Part shown: piece by piece, positions 50,029 to 58,203 of the stretch
How the letters are laid out: each line of letters begins with the position of its first letter
Numbering within the stretch: position 1 is the first letter of the stretch
From: CBDFKQ01 sp965248855
GTDB lineage: Bacteria; Bacteroidota; Bacteroidia; Cytophagales; 172606-1
Direction: 5' to 3'
Length of the DNA stretch: 64,000 nucleotides
NCBI GenBank assembly: GCA_965248855.1
Contig: CBDFKQ010000014.1
Location: 496,001-560,000 of the forward strand
Notes under the pieces: model-generated
Database searches by the model: none
What the model saw: the letters and a program-made list of their open reading frames with translations, nothing else
What the model was told of the DNA's origin: nothing
Translations under genes and position numbers: made by a program

Positions 50029-52626
50029 CTAGAAAGACTGTTTAATGGTAATACCAAACGTTCTCTGATCGCCCAATACGCCTGCGTACTGCCCTGCATT
50101 ACCACCCGCTACTAATAACTGCTCATAGTAATTTTGGTTTAATAAATTACGTGACCATATCGTTATGGAGGTTCCGGTTGGTGAACGGAAACCAAAACGT
50201 GTGTTGAGTAAAAAATAATCATCGATATTGAGATATTTCGAAGGTGTTGGGCTTGATGAAAACTCTGAGCGATAATACGTATCAAAAGCAATAAAGAATT
50301 TGCCACTTTGGCGAAGGAAATTTACAGGGGCTGCAAATTCAGCTCCTGCCGAACTGGCCCAATTGGAAATGCCCGGTAACCGGCTACCGGAAATATCTTT
50401 AAAGGCTAATTGCTTGCTTACGCCATTGTCTACTACAGTAGTACCGGTTTCTTCCAGTGGAAGCGGCGCATTTGTAAACGTAACATATTTGCCATCCGTA
50501 TAGGCCAGAGATCCATAAAGTGAAAAATACTGACCTGCTTTGATATTGGCATCAAGCTCAGCACCCTGTACCTTTACTTTTTCTGCATTGGCAATGTAGC
50601 CACGGTTCACACCAAGTTCCGGTGACTGCACACTGGTTTGATAATTGGCAATGTCAGTATTATAAAAGGTAAGATTTACAGTGGCCCAATTAAATGGTGA
50701 GGTTTTTATGCCTACTTCCACATGTTTTACATCTTCGGGTTTAATAACTGCAAGATCCGTTGCTGCCTGGCCATTAACAGTTGGAAGCCCGTTCACATTA
50801 ACCCCTACCGGTTTAAAGGCTGTAGAGTAGGTAGCATATCCATTTATTCGCTCGTTTGGCCTATAAGCCAAGGTGGCATTATAGGTAAAGTGTGTTTCAT
50901 TGGTATTAGTGGCATAAGCCTGATTGGCATACACTATATCTTTGTATCCCTGTAATTTCTTCTTAACAGCAGCTGAGTAACCGGAGTTTGCCACATCTAA
51001 ACCTCCATAGGTTTGACGGTCATAGAACACATCTTTACTGTCGTAATTAAAACGGATACCCGGTTGAAAGTGTAAACCTTTTACAATCTCCCAATCCACA
51101 TTGGCAAATGCAGCTGCGCTCAATGATTTAATTGAATTTTTGGTCCTGATACCAAACCCTTCAAACAAGCCCGGTGTTTTCCACAATGAACTGGTATCGC
51201 TTTGTGAGAAACGCCAGGTAGCGTTGCCCGACTCTTCAATGTTGTAAGGGTCGGATTGAACTTGTTGGCCAAGCGCAAAGAGGCCAACAACGCCACTTAA
51301 TTTGGAGGAAAGTTCACCGGCATATCTTACTTCCTGCGACCAATTGTCTTGCTTCGAGTAATTAGCTGATTTTGCCAAAGCTTGCAAGCCGGTAAAGTCC
51401 CTGTCGCTTGAAGGATCCCATAACCAGTACCGCCATGCCGTTGTTGAAGTTAGCGTACCCGGACCTATTTTAAAATTGGCAGTAAGGGAAGCACCTCCGA
51501 GGTCACTACCCGACTTCCAGGGAGTGTCAGTATCAATTACCCTTTCGAATGCATTTTGGCTTGGCAATTGATAATTTAAATCATTAATGATTTTATTGAA
51601 TTGACGATAAGCCGGGCGCTTCGTTGTGACAACTCCTGCAATAACCTGCGCGTAGCCATCAGGGCGTTGGCGGGTAACATCGGCTGCCAGAGTAATATTA
51701 ACTTTTTCGGAAGGTTGATATAGGAATTGGACACGGCCTCCTAAATTGTTAAGGGTATTGGTATAATGCTGCGTTCTGTTGTTAAAAATAAGACCATCAC
51801 GCTGAGTGCCTGAGAAAGAGACTCGCGCAGCAATTTTTTTAGTTAGAGGTCCTGTTACAGAAGCCTTGGCTTGCACGTATTGATAGTTTCCATAGCTTAC
51901 TTCAAAGTTAGCGCCGGATGTAAAGCTCGGTTTGCGTGTGGTGATATTTAAAGCTCCGGCAGTAGTGTTCTTTCCAAAGAGTGTCCCTTGAGGACCGCGT
52001 AAAACTTCTACCTGATCAATATCAATAAAATCAAGAGTGGTAGCCGCAGGTCGGGCATAATACACACCATCTACATAAAAACCAACACCGGGATCAAGGC
52101 CGTCATTGGTAAGCCCGAATGGTGAACCTAATCCACGTATGTTAATCCCTGTATTGCGTGGATTAGAAGAGTAGAGCTGAAGCGATGGGACAAACTCTTT
52201 TAAACGGTTTACGTTGAATGCTCCGGATTGTTCAATGCGTGCACCGCTTATCACGGAAATAGGAATAGGAACGGCTTGTCCTACTTCCTCTCGACGCCTG
52301 GATGTTACTACTACTTCATCCAGGCGGTTAGCCTCCACCAATACAACATTAATAGGATTTTCGGGAAGTTCATAAACTTGAATTTCATGATTTTTATAAC
52401 CCACAAAACTTACCCTAATAGTAAATGGTAATTGGCTTGGGGCAGCAATACTGAATTGGCCGTTGGCATCTGCAACCGAATTAATGTTGCTTCCGATAAT
52501 GGATACAACGGCTCCCGGGAGGGGTGATGATTGCCTGTCTTTTACTGATCCCGTCAGGTTAGTCTGGGCAAAGGCCACTTTGCCAAAGAGAAGTAAGGGA
52601 ATGATAAATTGCAAAACGTGTTTCAT
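50029..52626 (-). CDS. TonB-dependent outer-membrane receptor
   Basis: 865 residues. A signal peptide (IPLLLFGKVAFAQ) is followed by a carboxypeptidase-like regulatory domain (TGSVKDRQSSPLPGAVVSI) at about 22-108, a plug domain (GAFNVNRLKEFVPSLQLYSS, VDGVYYARPAATTLDFIDID) and a 22-strand-type barrel ending in Phe (TFGITIKQSF). There is no SusD partner and no T9SS tail, so it resembles siderophore, vitamin or sulfonate importers more than glycan SusC. The YeiH-like transporter lies upstream in the same orientation, with a 259-bp spacer. Confidence 0.93.
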   Translation of the reverse strand: MKHVLQFIIPLLLFGKVAFAQTNLTGSVKDRQSSPLPGAVVSIIGSNINSVADANGQFSIAAPSQLPFTIRVSFVGYKNHEIQVYELPENPINVVLVEANRLDEVVVTSRRREEVGQAVPIPISVISGARIEQSGAFNVNRLKEFVPSLQLYSSNPRNTGINIRGLGSPFGLTNDGLDPGVGFYVDGVYYARPAATTLDFIDIDQVEVLRGPQGTLFGKNTTAGALNITTRKPSFTSGANFEVSYGNYQYVQAKASVTGPLTKKIAARVSFSGTQRDGLIFNNRTQHYTNTLNNLGGRVQFLYQPSEKVNITLAADVTRQRPDGYAQVIAGVVTTKRPAYRQFNKIINDLNYQLPSQNAFERVIDTDTPWKSGSDLGGASLTANFKIGPGTLTSTTAWRYWLWDPSSDRDFTGLQALAKSANYSKQDNWSQEVRYAGELSSKLSGVVGLFALGQQVQSDPYNIEESGNATWRFSQSDTSSLWKTPGLFEGFGIRTKNSIKSLSAAAFANVDWEIVKGLHFQPGIRFNYDSKDVFYDRQTYGGLDVANSGYSAAVKKKLQGYKDIVYANQAYATNTNETHFTYNATLAYRPNERINGYATYSTAFKPVGVNVNGLPTVNGQAATDLAVIKPEDVKHVEVGIKTSPFNWATVNLTFYNTDIANYQTSVQSPELGVNRGYIANAEKVKVQGAELDANIKAGQYFSLYGSLAYTDGKYVTFTNAPLPLEETGTTVVDNGVSKQLAFKDISGSRLPGISNWASSAGAEFAAPVNFLRQSGKFFIAFDTYYRSEFSSSPTPSKYLNIDDYFLLNTRFGFRSPTGTSITIWSRNLLNQNYYEQLLVAGGNAGQYAGVLGDQRTFGITIKQSF

Positions 52627-52885
52627 GAGGGTAGTTTGTTTTTAATATGAAAATTTATTTAAGTGATTATTTCTTATGAAAAGCATAGCTTATTATCTAA
52701 AAAATTTTTACGGCAATAAGTCTTGAAACTTTATATTCTTCTTGGTAAAGAAAGTGGAATTTATAAAATAAAAAATACGCCATACTTAAAGGAAAATTGC
52801 ATTAGTTATGTTGAAGAAACGTTTCTAAGAACTACAATACTAATTCATAATTGCAAATCCTTATAGTAGAGTTTCTGAATAAAAT

Positions 52886-54145
52886 TTATCTGAATAAAAA
52901 ATATGCGATAATTAAAGTGATAAAAATATTGAACAACTGGGCGATCAGGAAAGCGTAAAAAGGTTTCTTTCCATTAGTATTAATCAGGTCTGAAAATTTT
53001 GTTTCAAGGCCTATACCGGTAAATGCAAGGACAAACCACAAAGTCTGAATGTTTTTCAAACTGTCTTTCACGTTAATAACGGTTGCCGGGCTAAGAAAAA
53101 ATGAAAATAAAATGGATGCGGCCAAAAATCCTATCACAAATTTTGGAAATCTTTCCCAAATTAATCCCAAAGTTGGTTTGGTAATTTGGCCATCCACGGA
53201 AGTTTTATTGGTGTAAGTCCAGTAAATACTAATTGCGAAAGCTGCCAGACCCAGCAATACATTTTGCGAAAATTTTACTATAGTACTTATTTTTAATGCT
53301 GTCTCACCAACTAAAGTGCCAGAGGCAACTACAGCCCCTGTGGTATCGATACTGCCACCCAGCCACGCGCCTGTTACCTCTTGCGAAAAATGAAAATAAT
53401 TTGCGATGTATGGCATAAAAATCATCATAGGTATGGCTGTGATCAAAACCATAGAAATAACGTAAGAAAGCTTTTTTGGATCTCCTTTTATAGCACCTGC
53501 AGTAGCAATCGCAGCAGAAACCCCACATATTGAAACCGCGCTGGAGATCATCATGGTCAGCTCTTCATCCACCTTCAATTTTTTACAAACCCAAAAAGCA
53601 AAGTACCAAACACTTAGTACCACTGCCAGAGCCTGAATTAAACCTAAGGAACCCGCTTTTAAGATATCTGAAAAAATAACACCTGTTCCCAGCAATACCA
53701 AACCGATTTTCACAAATAACTCTGTAGATACAGCCTCACGAAACCAATCAGGGAGCCTGAATAAATTACCAATCAATAAGCCGATTGAAAGACTGAATAT
53801 TACTGCTTCAAGATTTATGCTTTTAACATTTTTATTTCCTGCAATGATTAAAGCCAAGACAATGAGCAGATAAATGACAGGGAAAACTCTTAAAAATGAT
53901 TTTAAGGATTTTTTTGTGAGCAAGGCGCAAAAAAAAGCAATAGTATAAATAAATGTAAACTGGATGAAAATCTTAAATAAATTTTGGCTCGAGAAGACTT
54001 TAGCAGCTAAATCATCCGGGTTTTTCCATGAATAAACAGGAACAGGAATTAAAAACCCTGTTATGGAAATGAGGATAATGAGGAATCCAAGGAGAACTAC
54101 AACCCAATCCTCGTGTATTGAAAACTTATTATTTGAAGATGTCAT
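52886..54145 (-). CDS. YeiH-family putative sulfate/sulfonate-type membrane transporter
   Basis: 419 residues with about 10-11 hydrophobic segments and the family-specific central motif GSIDTTGAVVASGTLVGE. This PSE-family (UPF0324) transporter has been linked to sulfate or taurine-derived sulfur in some bacteria, although its true substrate is unsettled. It precedes the TonB receptor on the same strand and lies ~650 bp from a SAM-I riboswitch on the other strand, which gives the region a sulfur theme. No LysR regulator is seen beside it. Confidence 0.85.
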   Translation of the reverse strand: MTSSNNKFSIHEDWVVVLLGFLIILISITGFLIPVPVYSWKNPDDLAAKVFSSQNLFKIFIQFTFIYTIAFFCALLTKKSLKSFLRVFPVIYLLIVLALIIAGNKNVKSINLEAVIFSLSIGLLIGNLFRLPDWFREAVSTELFVKIGLVLLGTGVIFSDILKAGSLGLIQALAVVLSVWYFAFWVCKKLKVDEELTMMISSAVSICGVSAAIATAGAIKGDPKKLSYVISMVLITAIPMMIFMPYIANYFHFSQEVTGAWLGGSIDTTGAVVASGTLVGETALKISTIVKFSQNVLLGLAAFAISIYWTYTNKTSVDGQITKPTLGLIWERFPKFVIGFLAASILFSFFLSPATVINVKDSLKNIQTLWFVLAFTGIGLETKFSDLINTNGKKPFYAFLIAQLFNIFITLIIAYFLFR

Positions 54146-54721
54146 GTTATAAGGGTCTGTTCAATGGGTTGTTAAGGATAATATTTATTTTGAAGAGAAA
54201 AAGGAATATTTTACTTCTCTTGCCAATACTGTTTATTTTGTCACTACATAATTTTTATTTTTCAAATTATTTTTTCCAATCCTTTTCCGGGACTAAGAAA
54301 AGCAATTTTTATAAAGCGTTATTACCAAGTCGGGTTTTTAATTTAGAATCAACAACAGAAGCAATTGCCTTGACAGAGGTCAGTTTGAGAAGAGAAATTA
54401 ATTTCCTGACAATAAAATGATTTCATGTACCCTAACATTTTTTATCTAACAATTTAACAGTTCACAGCCCTTGTAATAGGATTATTTTAATCACTACTTA
54501 TTCGATGGGCAAAAGTATTTATTAAAATCTAAAAGAAAAATTTTATTTACATTTTTTCCAAAAAAACATAAAAATCAAATTTTGTAGTTCCAAGCATATA
54601 ATATTTATAATTAAATATTATATGTATCTAAATTAAGGATTATCAAAAAGCATGCAAATTTTAACGAATAGGGCATAAGAAGAAAAAAAATTTAAACTCT
54701 ACAAAATTAATAGAGATTTAA
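54146..54721. other. Intergenic region between YeiH gene and SAM riboswitch promoter
   Basis: No convincing gene. A 100-codon plus-strand frame at 54118-54420 overlaps the yeiH start and lacks any recognisable motif. A perfect 13-bp AT palindrome lies at 54595-54624. Confidence 0.4.
54595..54624. repeat. Perfect 13-bp AT-only inverted repeat
   Basis: CATATAATATTTA and its exact complement are separated by 4 nt, 100 bp upstream of the riboswitch promoter. It could be an operator or a cruciform; base composition makes chance plausible. Confidence 0.4.
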
Positions 54722-54754
54722 TTTGGAGATGTGAATTATATCACCTTACATTTG
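54722..54754 (+). promoter_or_regulatory. Promoter of the SAM riboswitch transcript
   Basis: TTTG at 54722-54725, 21-nt spacer, TACATTTG at 54747-54754: an exact Bacteroidota promoter whose start would lie ~35 nt before the aptamer. Confidence 0.7.
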
Positions 54755-54796
54755 CTTCACCTTAAGGTAGCTAATTAAATATCAACCATTAATTAT

Positions 54797-54899
54797 TTGA
54801 TTTATAAAGAGGGAGAGAGAGAACAGGCTCGTTGAAACTTCCAGCAACTTTCCAATTGGAATAAGTGCTATCCTGCCTATTTTTTTAGGGACCATAAAT
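54797..54899 (+). promoter_or_regulatory. SAM-I (S-box) riboswitch
   Basis: The core reads AAAGAGGGAGAG, then GGCTCGTTGAAAC, CCAGCAAC, a TTCC-AATT-GGAA hairpin and AAGTGCTATCCTGCC. This order and spacing match the S-box consensus (GAGAGA, GAUGAAGCC-like, GGCAACC, P3 hairpin, GGUGCUAAUUCC). A closing stem is possible between ATTTAT just before and ATAAAT just after. It lies downstream of a clear promoter and 12 bp before a poly-cysteine leader ORF. Confidence rests on motif match; a covariance-model search was not run. Confidence 0.78.
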
Positions 54900-54910
54900 T
54901 AACAAAACAC

Positions 54911-55015
54911 ATGAAAGTTAAAACTTTTTTTCAGTATCATTATCCGAAGGTTTTTCAACCTTTTCTTTTGATCTCCCCCCAAAATTTTAAAAAAGCAAGT
55001 TGTTGTTGCTGTTAA
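54911..55015 (+). CDS. Poly-cysteine leader peptide (34 codons)
   Basis: The ATG at 54911 opens a 34-codon frame that ends ...KKASCCCC, with Cys codons TGT TGT TGC TGT immediately before TAA 55013-55015. Four consecutive Cys at the end of a tiny ORF directly after a SAM riboswitch is the architecture expected of a cysteine-sensing leader: ribosomes would pause there when Cys-tRNA is scarce. The 160 nt that follow contain a T-run (about 55027-55036) and a 10-bp hairpin at 55108-55139, so attenuation is conceivable. The normal target operon may have been lost, since the next gene is a truncated TlpA-family gene. Confidence 0.6.
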   Translation: MKVKTFFQYHYPKVFQPFLLISPQNFKKASCCCC

Positions 55016-55107
55016 CCTTATCAAACTATTTTTTTTATACAAGTCTTGTAGTTGTCGCGTAAGTTAAACGTATGATTTAACCGGCAACTCTACTGACATA
55101 CTTTTTA

Positions 55108-55139
55108 TTCAGTCATTTGATAATCAAATAATGACTGAA
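55108..55139 (+). promoter_or_regulatory. Hairpin between leader ORF and downstream gene
   Basis: TTCAGTCATT pairs with AATGACTGAA (10 bp, 12-nt loop) 36 bp before the tlpA-like start. It could be an attenuator arm or the terminator of the leader; there is no T-tract immediately after it. Confidence 0.35.
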
Positions 55140-55174
55140 GAGTAAAATCGTATACCTTTTAAACTAATATACCC

Positions 55175-56036
55175 ATGAAAATTACTAGATTAACCCTCAT
55201 TTGCGCGCTTCTATTATTTCTATCTGTTAATTCCTTCGCCCAAGGCTTTATAAAACAAGGAATTTGGAGAGGCGAATTTATAGTAAATGAAAATAAGTTG
55301 CCTTTCAATTTTGAAGTTAAAGGTAACACGCCTGAAACTGCAGTTTTTACCCTTTTAAACGGTACGCGAAGGGATGATTTTAAAGTTACTGCTATTGGCA
55401 AAGACAGCATTTTTATTAAAATGAATACGTATGATGCCGCTTTAATTGCAAAAATTGAAAATGATGGTAGTTTAAGTGGTGCTTACAAAAGCCTCGTTCC
55501 CAATTTTAAAGAAAATGATTTACCCTTTACTGCTGAAGCAGGAAAATCTTACCGTTTTGTTGAACCCGAAAAAGACATTGCCCCTAAAATAAATATGACT
55601 GGAAAATGGAGCATTAAAATTGCCGGTAAAGATCCTGTACCCAACAGGGTGGCCATTCTCGAGCAGGAAGGAAATAAATTAACGGGAGTAATCATGTCAA
55701 CCGTTGGGGATAGCCGGGAATTGGAAGGAACAGTACAAGGAGATGAATTTACCCTTTCAGGCTTCACAGGGCCAAGTCCTTATCTTGTAAAAGGAAAAAT
55801 CAATAATAAAAAAGAAATTACAGGAGAAATAGGATTGGGAATTTACCGCAATCAGAAGTTTGAAGGCATCAAAGAGAAGAAAACCGATTTACCTGATCCT
55901 TATAAATTAACCTACTTAAAACCCGGTTATAATAAGCCGGATTTCACTTTCCCTGATTTAAACGGTAATCAGGTATCCCTTTCGGACGAAAAAATATAAA
56001 GGTAAAGTCACTATTGTTGAAATTATCGGAACATGG
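55175..56036 (+). pseudogene. TlpA-family disulfide reductase, truncated and frameshifted
   Basis: A signal peptide (LLLFLSVNSFAQ) and a ~240-residue N-terminal domain typical of Bacteroidota TlpA-family proteins are intact (GIWRGEFIVNENKLPFNFEV, MTGKWSIKIAGKDP). The thioredoxin domain begins at PDFTFPDLNGNQVSLSDE. A stop is then reached because the A6 run at 55989-55994 is one base too long; in the next frame YKGKVTIVEIIGTW follows. After GTW at ~56036 the expected CxxC never appears and the sequence is unrelated. The active site is therefore lost by truncation, and the methyltransferase gene of the opposite strand starts 70 bp on. This looks like real decay at a recombination junction. Confidence 0.75.
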
Positions 56037-56105
56037 TACACCAAGCGAGGGTTTCTTTATGGCAATTTTTGTCGTTACCGATGTTTTAAAAACGTAAACC
56101 ATATA

Positions 56106-56822
56106 TTACTTAGTGGCTTCAACTATCCACATTAAAGCGTAGGCTGTTGCAAAATATGGTTTTGAACTTTTTACTTTTAGTCCGGCTTTTTCAAATGCTT
56201 TTGCGTATTCAGTTGTTGGGATATAGTCGCCAATTAAAGCTGTGCCATTGGGTTTTAAAACTCTTGCAATTTCAAAACAGGCTTTTTCTTGGTCGGCTTT
56301 CGATTCAATATTATGAATGCAAAGCAATGAAAGCACCACATCAAAAGAATTGTCTTCAAAAGTTAAGCTCCTTGCGTCTTCATTTCTGATTTCTATTTTG
56401 TCCTTCACGCCTTCCAGTTCAGCGTTTGCCAAAGTCTTGTTTATTGAATTGTCTGAAAGATCTTTGGTGCTCCAAATATCTATACCTATTGCTTTTCCTG
56501 TCGTCAAATGTTTTGCTGCACCATTCATTAAAAGTCCTTGTCCTGTGCCAATGTCAAGCACATTTTCATTTCCTGTCCACATGATTTTTGAGAGCATTAA
56601 ATCCCTTGTTCTGTATTTGCCTTTTAGTCCGTAAGCAAACATTGCGATGCCGAGGATAAAGAAAACAGCACCCACAAAAACAATTAAGTAGCTTACGTAT
56701 TTTAAAATTGTGTTGTCGGAAAGCAATGGAACTGCAAAACCTGCCAAAACTGTCAAAGCCCCAAAAACGATTAGATTACGCATTATACCGGGTGCGTCAA
56801 TACCATATTTAATCTTGCTCAT
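56106..56822 (-). CDS. Membrane-anchored class I SAM-dependent methyltransferase
   Basis: 238 residues. Two hydrophobic segments (about 15-35 and 41-67) anchor the protein, and the rest is a Rossmann-fold methyltransferase with motif I VLDIGTGQG, an acidic residue in GIDIW, EDARSLTFEDNSFDVVLS and the RVLKPNG motif. Substrate unknown. It follows an AraC-type gene by 23 bp on the same strand, forming a two-gene unit that lies between a truncated TlpA gene and a transposon remnant and is probably a recent insertion. Confidence 0.85.
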   Translation of the reverse strand: MSKIKYGIDAPGIMRNLIVFGALTVLAGFAVPLLSDNTILKYVSYLIVFVGAVFFILGIAMFAYGLKGKYRTRDLMLSKIMWTGNENVLDIGTGQGLLMNGAAKHLTTGKAIGIDIWSTKDLSDNSINKTLANAELEGVKDKIEIRNEDARSLTFEDNSFDVVLSLLCIHNIESKADQEKACFEIARVLKPNGTALIGDYIPTTEYAKAFEKAGLKVKSSKPYFATAYALMWIVEATK

Positions 56823-56845
56823 ATCTTTATTTTTTTTTTGCGAAA

Positions 56846-57592
56846 CTAAACCTTGAACGAAGTAGAAAATTGTAAAAATCGGTCGTTTTTATTCTTGTGA
56901 AGTTCTTTGGGGTTAGAACCTGTATGCTTTTTTATTTCTTTGATGAAATGAGCCTGGTCGTAAAAATCTTGTTTGGGAAAAAGCTCACCTTTCCTTATGT
57001 CGGTATAAGAAGCAGCACAACGTAAAATATTTGAGTAGGTTTTAAGAGACAACCCGAACTTGTCTTTGAAATAGCGATTGATTTGCCTACTGCTCCAAAA
57101 AATTTGGTTTGATAATTCCTGAACTGTTAATGAGCCATTTGATTGGAACAAAAGATAGAAAATGTTTTGTTTTCGGTTGTCAATGGTTTTTCCTTTTTTT
57201 AAAGTTAGCAACATTTCATTTGTGATTTCTTCTTTCCACTTTTTGAAGTTGCCAGACTGATCGTTGTTGATATTCCAAAAGTTATTTTGCAGAGTTTTAA
57301 AATTATTGAGTATGCAAGCAATATTTTGCTGTAAAAGGTATTCTGCTGCAAGTGGTTTAAAACAAATGCCTATAATAATTGTGTCTGCCGGAATAACAAC
57401 TTCAATTTCCTTCGTCCACAAACCAAACAAAGTAATGCTGTCTAATTTGTTGGCTGTAATTTTTATAATGAGGTCAAAATATCCGTCTGGCAAAATGGTA
57501 TAATATTGCTTGACAGCGGTTAGGTTGCTGAATTTCCAAAACCTTTTTACAAAGTCTGTAAGTGATTTGTCTGTATCAATTTCTTCGTACAT
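56846..57592 (-). CDS. AraC-type helix-turn-helix regulator
   Basis: 248 residues. The N-terminal region (YYTILPDGYFDLIIKI, about residues 30-46) resembles the DUF6597-type domain of Bacteroidota AraC regulators. The C-terminal half has LTVQELSNQIFWSSRQINRY and DFYDQAHFIKEIKKHTGSNPKEL, the second helix-turn-helix. ATG at 57592. It is 23 bp upstream of the methyltransferase and should regulate it. Confidence 0.85.
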   Translation of the reverse strand: MYEEIDTDKSLTDFVKRFWKFSNLTAVKQYYTILPDGYFDLIIKITANKLDSITLFGLWTKEIEVVIPADTIIIGICFKPLAAEYLLQQNIACILNNFKTLQNNFWNINNDQSGNFKKWKEEITNEMLLTLKKGKTIDNRKQNIFYLLFQSNGSLTVQELSNQIFWSSRQINRYFKDKFGLSLKTYSNILRCAASYTDIRKGELFPKQDFYDQAHFIKEIKKHTGSNPKELHKNKNDRFLQFSTSFKV

Positions 57593-57749
57593 ATTTCAAT
57601 CATTTTTAAAAGTCTTAATAATGTTTATTATGTTCGCTAAAACATCAGCCAACTACCGAGTATTGCTGCAGTTAGGAATTGACAAACTGTCTGCCGGGTA
57701 CTGAAACTAAATTAATAAACAAAAGTTGAAGTTTAGCATTAATACCTCT

Positions 57750-57802
57750 GCTTGGCGCAGTATCCGGACTACGTCAAAGCGTCTTCAAATCTCCGGATTT
57801 GA
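57750..57802 (+). repeat. Left REP-like inverted repeat
   Basis: Contains TATCCGGACTACGTCAAAGC and the hairpin TCAAATCTCCGGATTTGA at 57785-57802, repeated inverted on the right side. Confidence 0.75.
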
Positions 57803-57834
57803 GTATACAATTAATTAAAAAAGACAATCAATTT

Positions 57835-57993
57835 CTATTTTTCCTTCCATACCGGAATAATTTCTTGCTCTGCTAAAAATATAATCTTCCGGTCTTTATA
57901 CTCTAATCTTGTAAAAATATCAACCCATTTAACAACCTGAAATGTAAGATAATAAAGTGAAGTTTGATCGTAAATTTGATACCCTTGGCTCAT
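57835..57993 (-). pseudogene. Truncated REP-associated tyrosine transposase (RAYT, IS200-like)
   Basis: The 52-codon frame begins MSQGYQIYDQTSLYYLTFQV then VKWVDIFTR, the characteristic N-terminus of Bacteroidota IS200-like RAYT proteins (first ~30 residues). After TRLEYKD the sequence departs from the family and stops. The HUH histidine pair and catalytic Tyr are missing, so it cannot be active. It sits between the two REP-like repeats, in the arrangement expected for an original RAYT gene. Confidence 0.65.
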
Positions 57994-58024
57994 AAGGCAA
58001 AATAACAGGATTGTTTTTATAATT

Positions 58025-58078
58025 TCAAATCCGGAGATTTGATAACGCTTTGACGTAGGTCTGGAGATTATGCCAAGC
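58025..58078 (-). repeat. Right REP-like inverted repeat
   Basis: Reverse-complement partner of 57750-57802 with hairpin TCAAATCCGGAGATTTGA at 58025-58042 and outer end GCCAAGC. Confidence 0.75.
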
Positions 58079-58203
58079 TGCTCTTGTATTCTACGGCCAT
58101 CTGGGATACCTCCAACTTTTAATCACTTACACAGTTCATGAGACGCTACCGATAATTGCAATTTGGTTGGGTTACACTTGTACAATCCCAATGTTATTTA
58201 CAA

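Larger units (their letters stand above)
57750..58078. mobile_element. REPtron-like 329-bp element: RAYT remnant between long inverted repeats
   Basis: About 53-bp imperfect inverted repeats at 57750-57802 and 58025-58078 enclose the truncated start of a REP-associated tyrosine transposase. Outer ends are GCTTGGC and GCCAAGC. Each repeat contains the palindrome TCAAATC-NNNN-GATTTGA and the string ACGTCAAAGCG. Such REP-RAYT-iREP units are known to spread palindromes; here the transposase gene is deleted, making a MITE-like element. Confidence 0.7.

Noticed and set aside
54118..54420. A 100-codon plus-strand frame overlapping the yeiH start
   Set aside because: No motif, low-complexity AT-rich composition, overlap with a real gene and no ribosome-binding or promoter signal.
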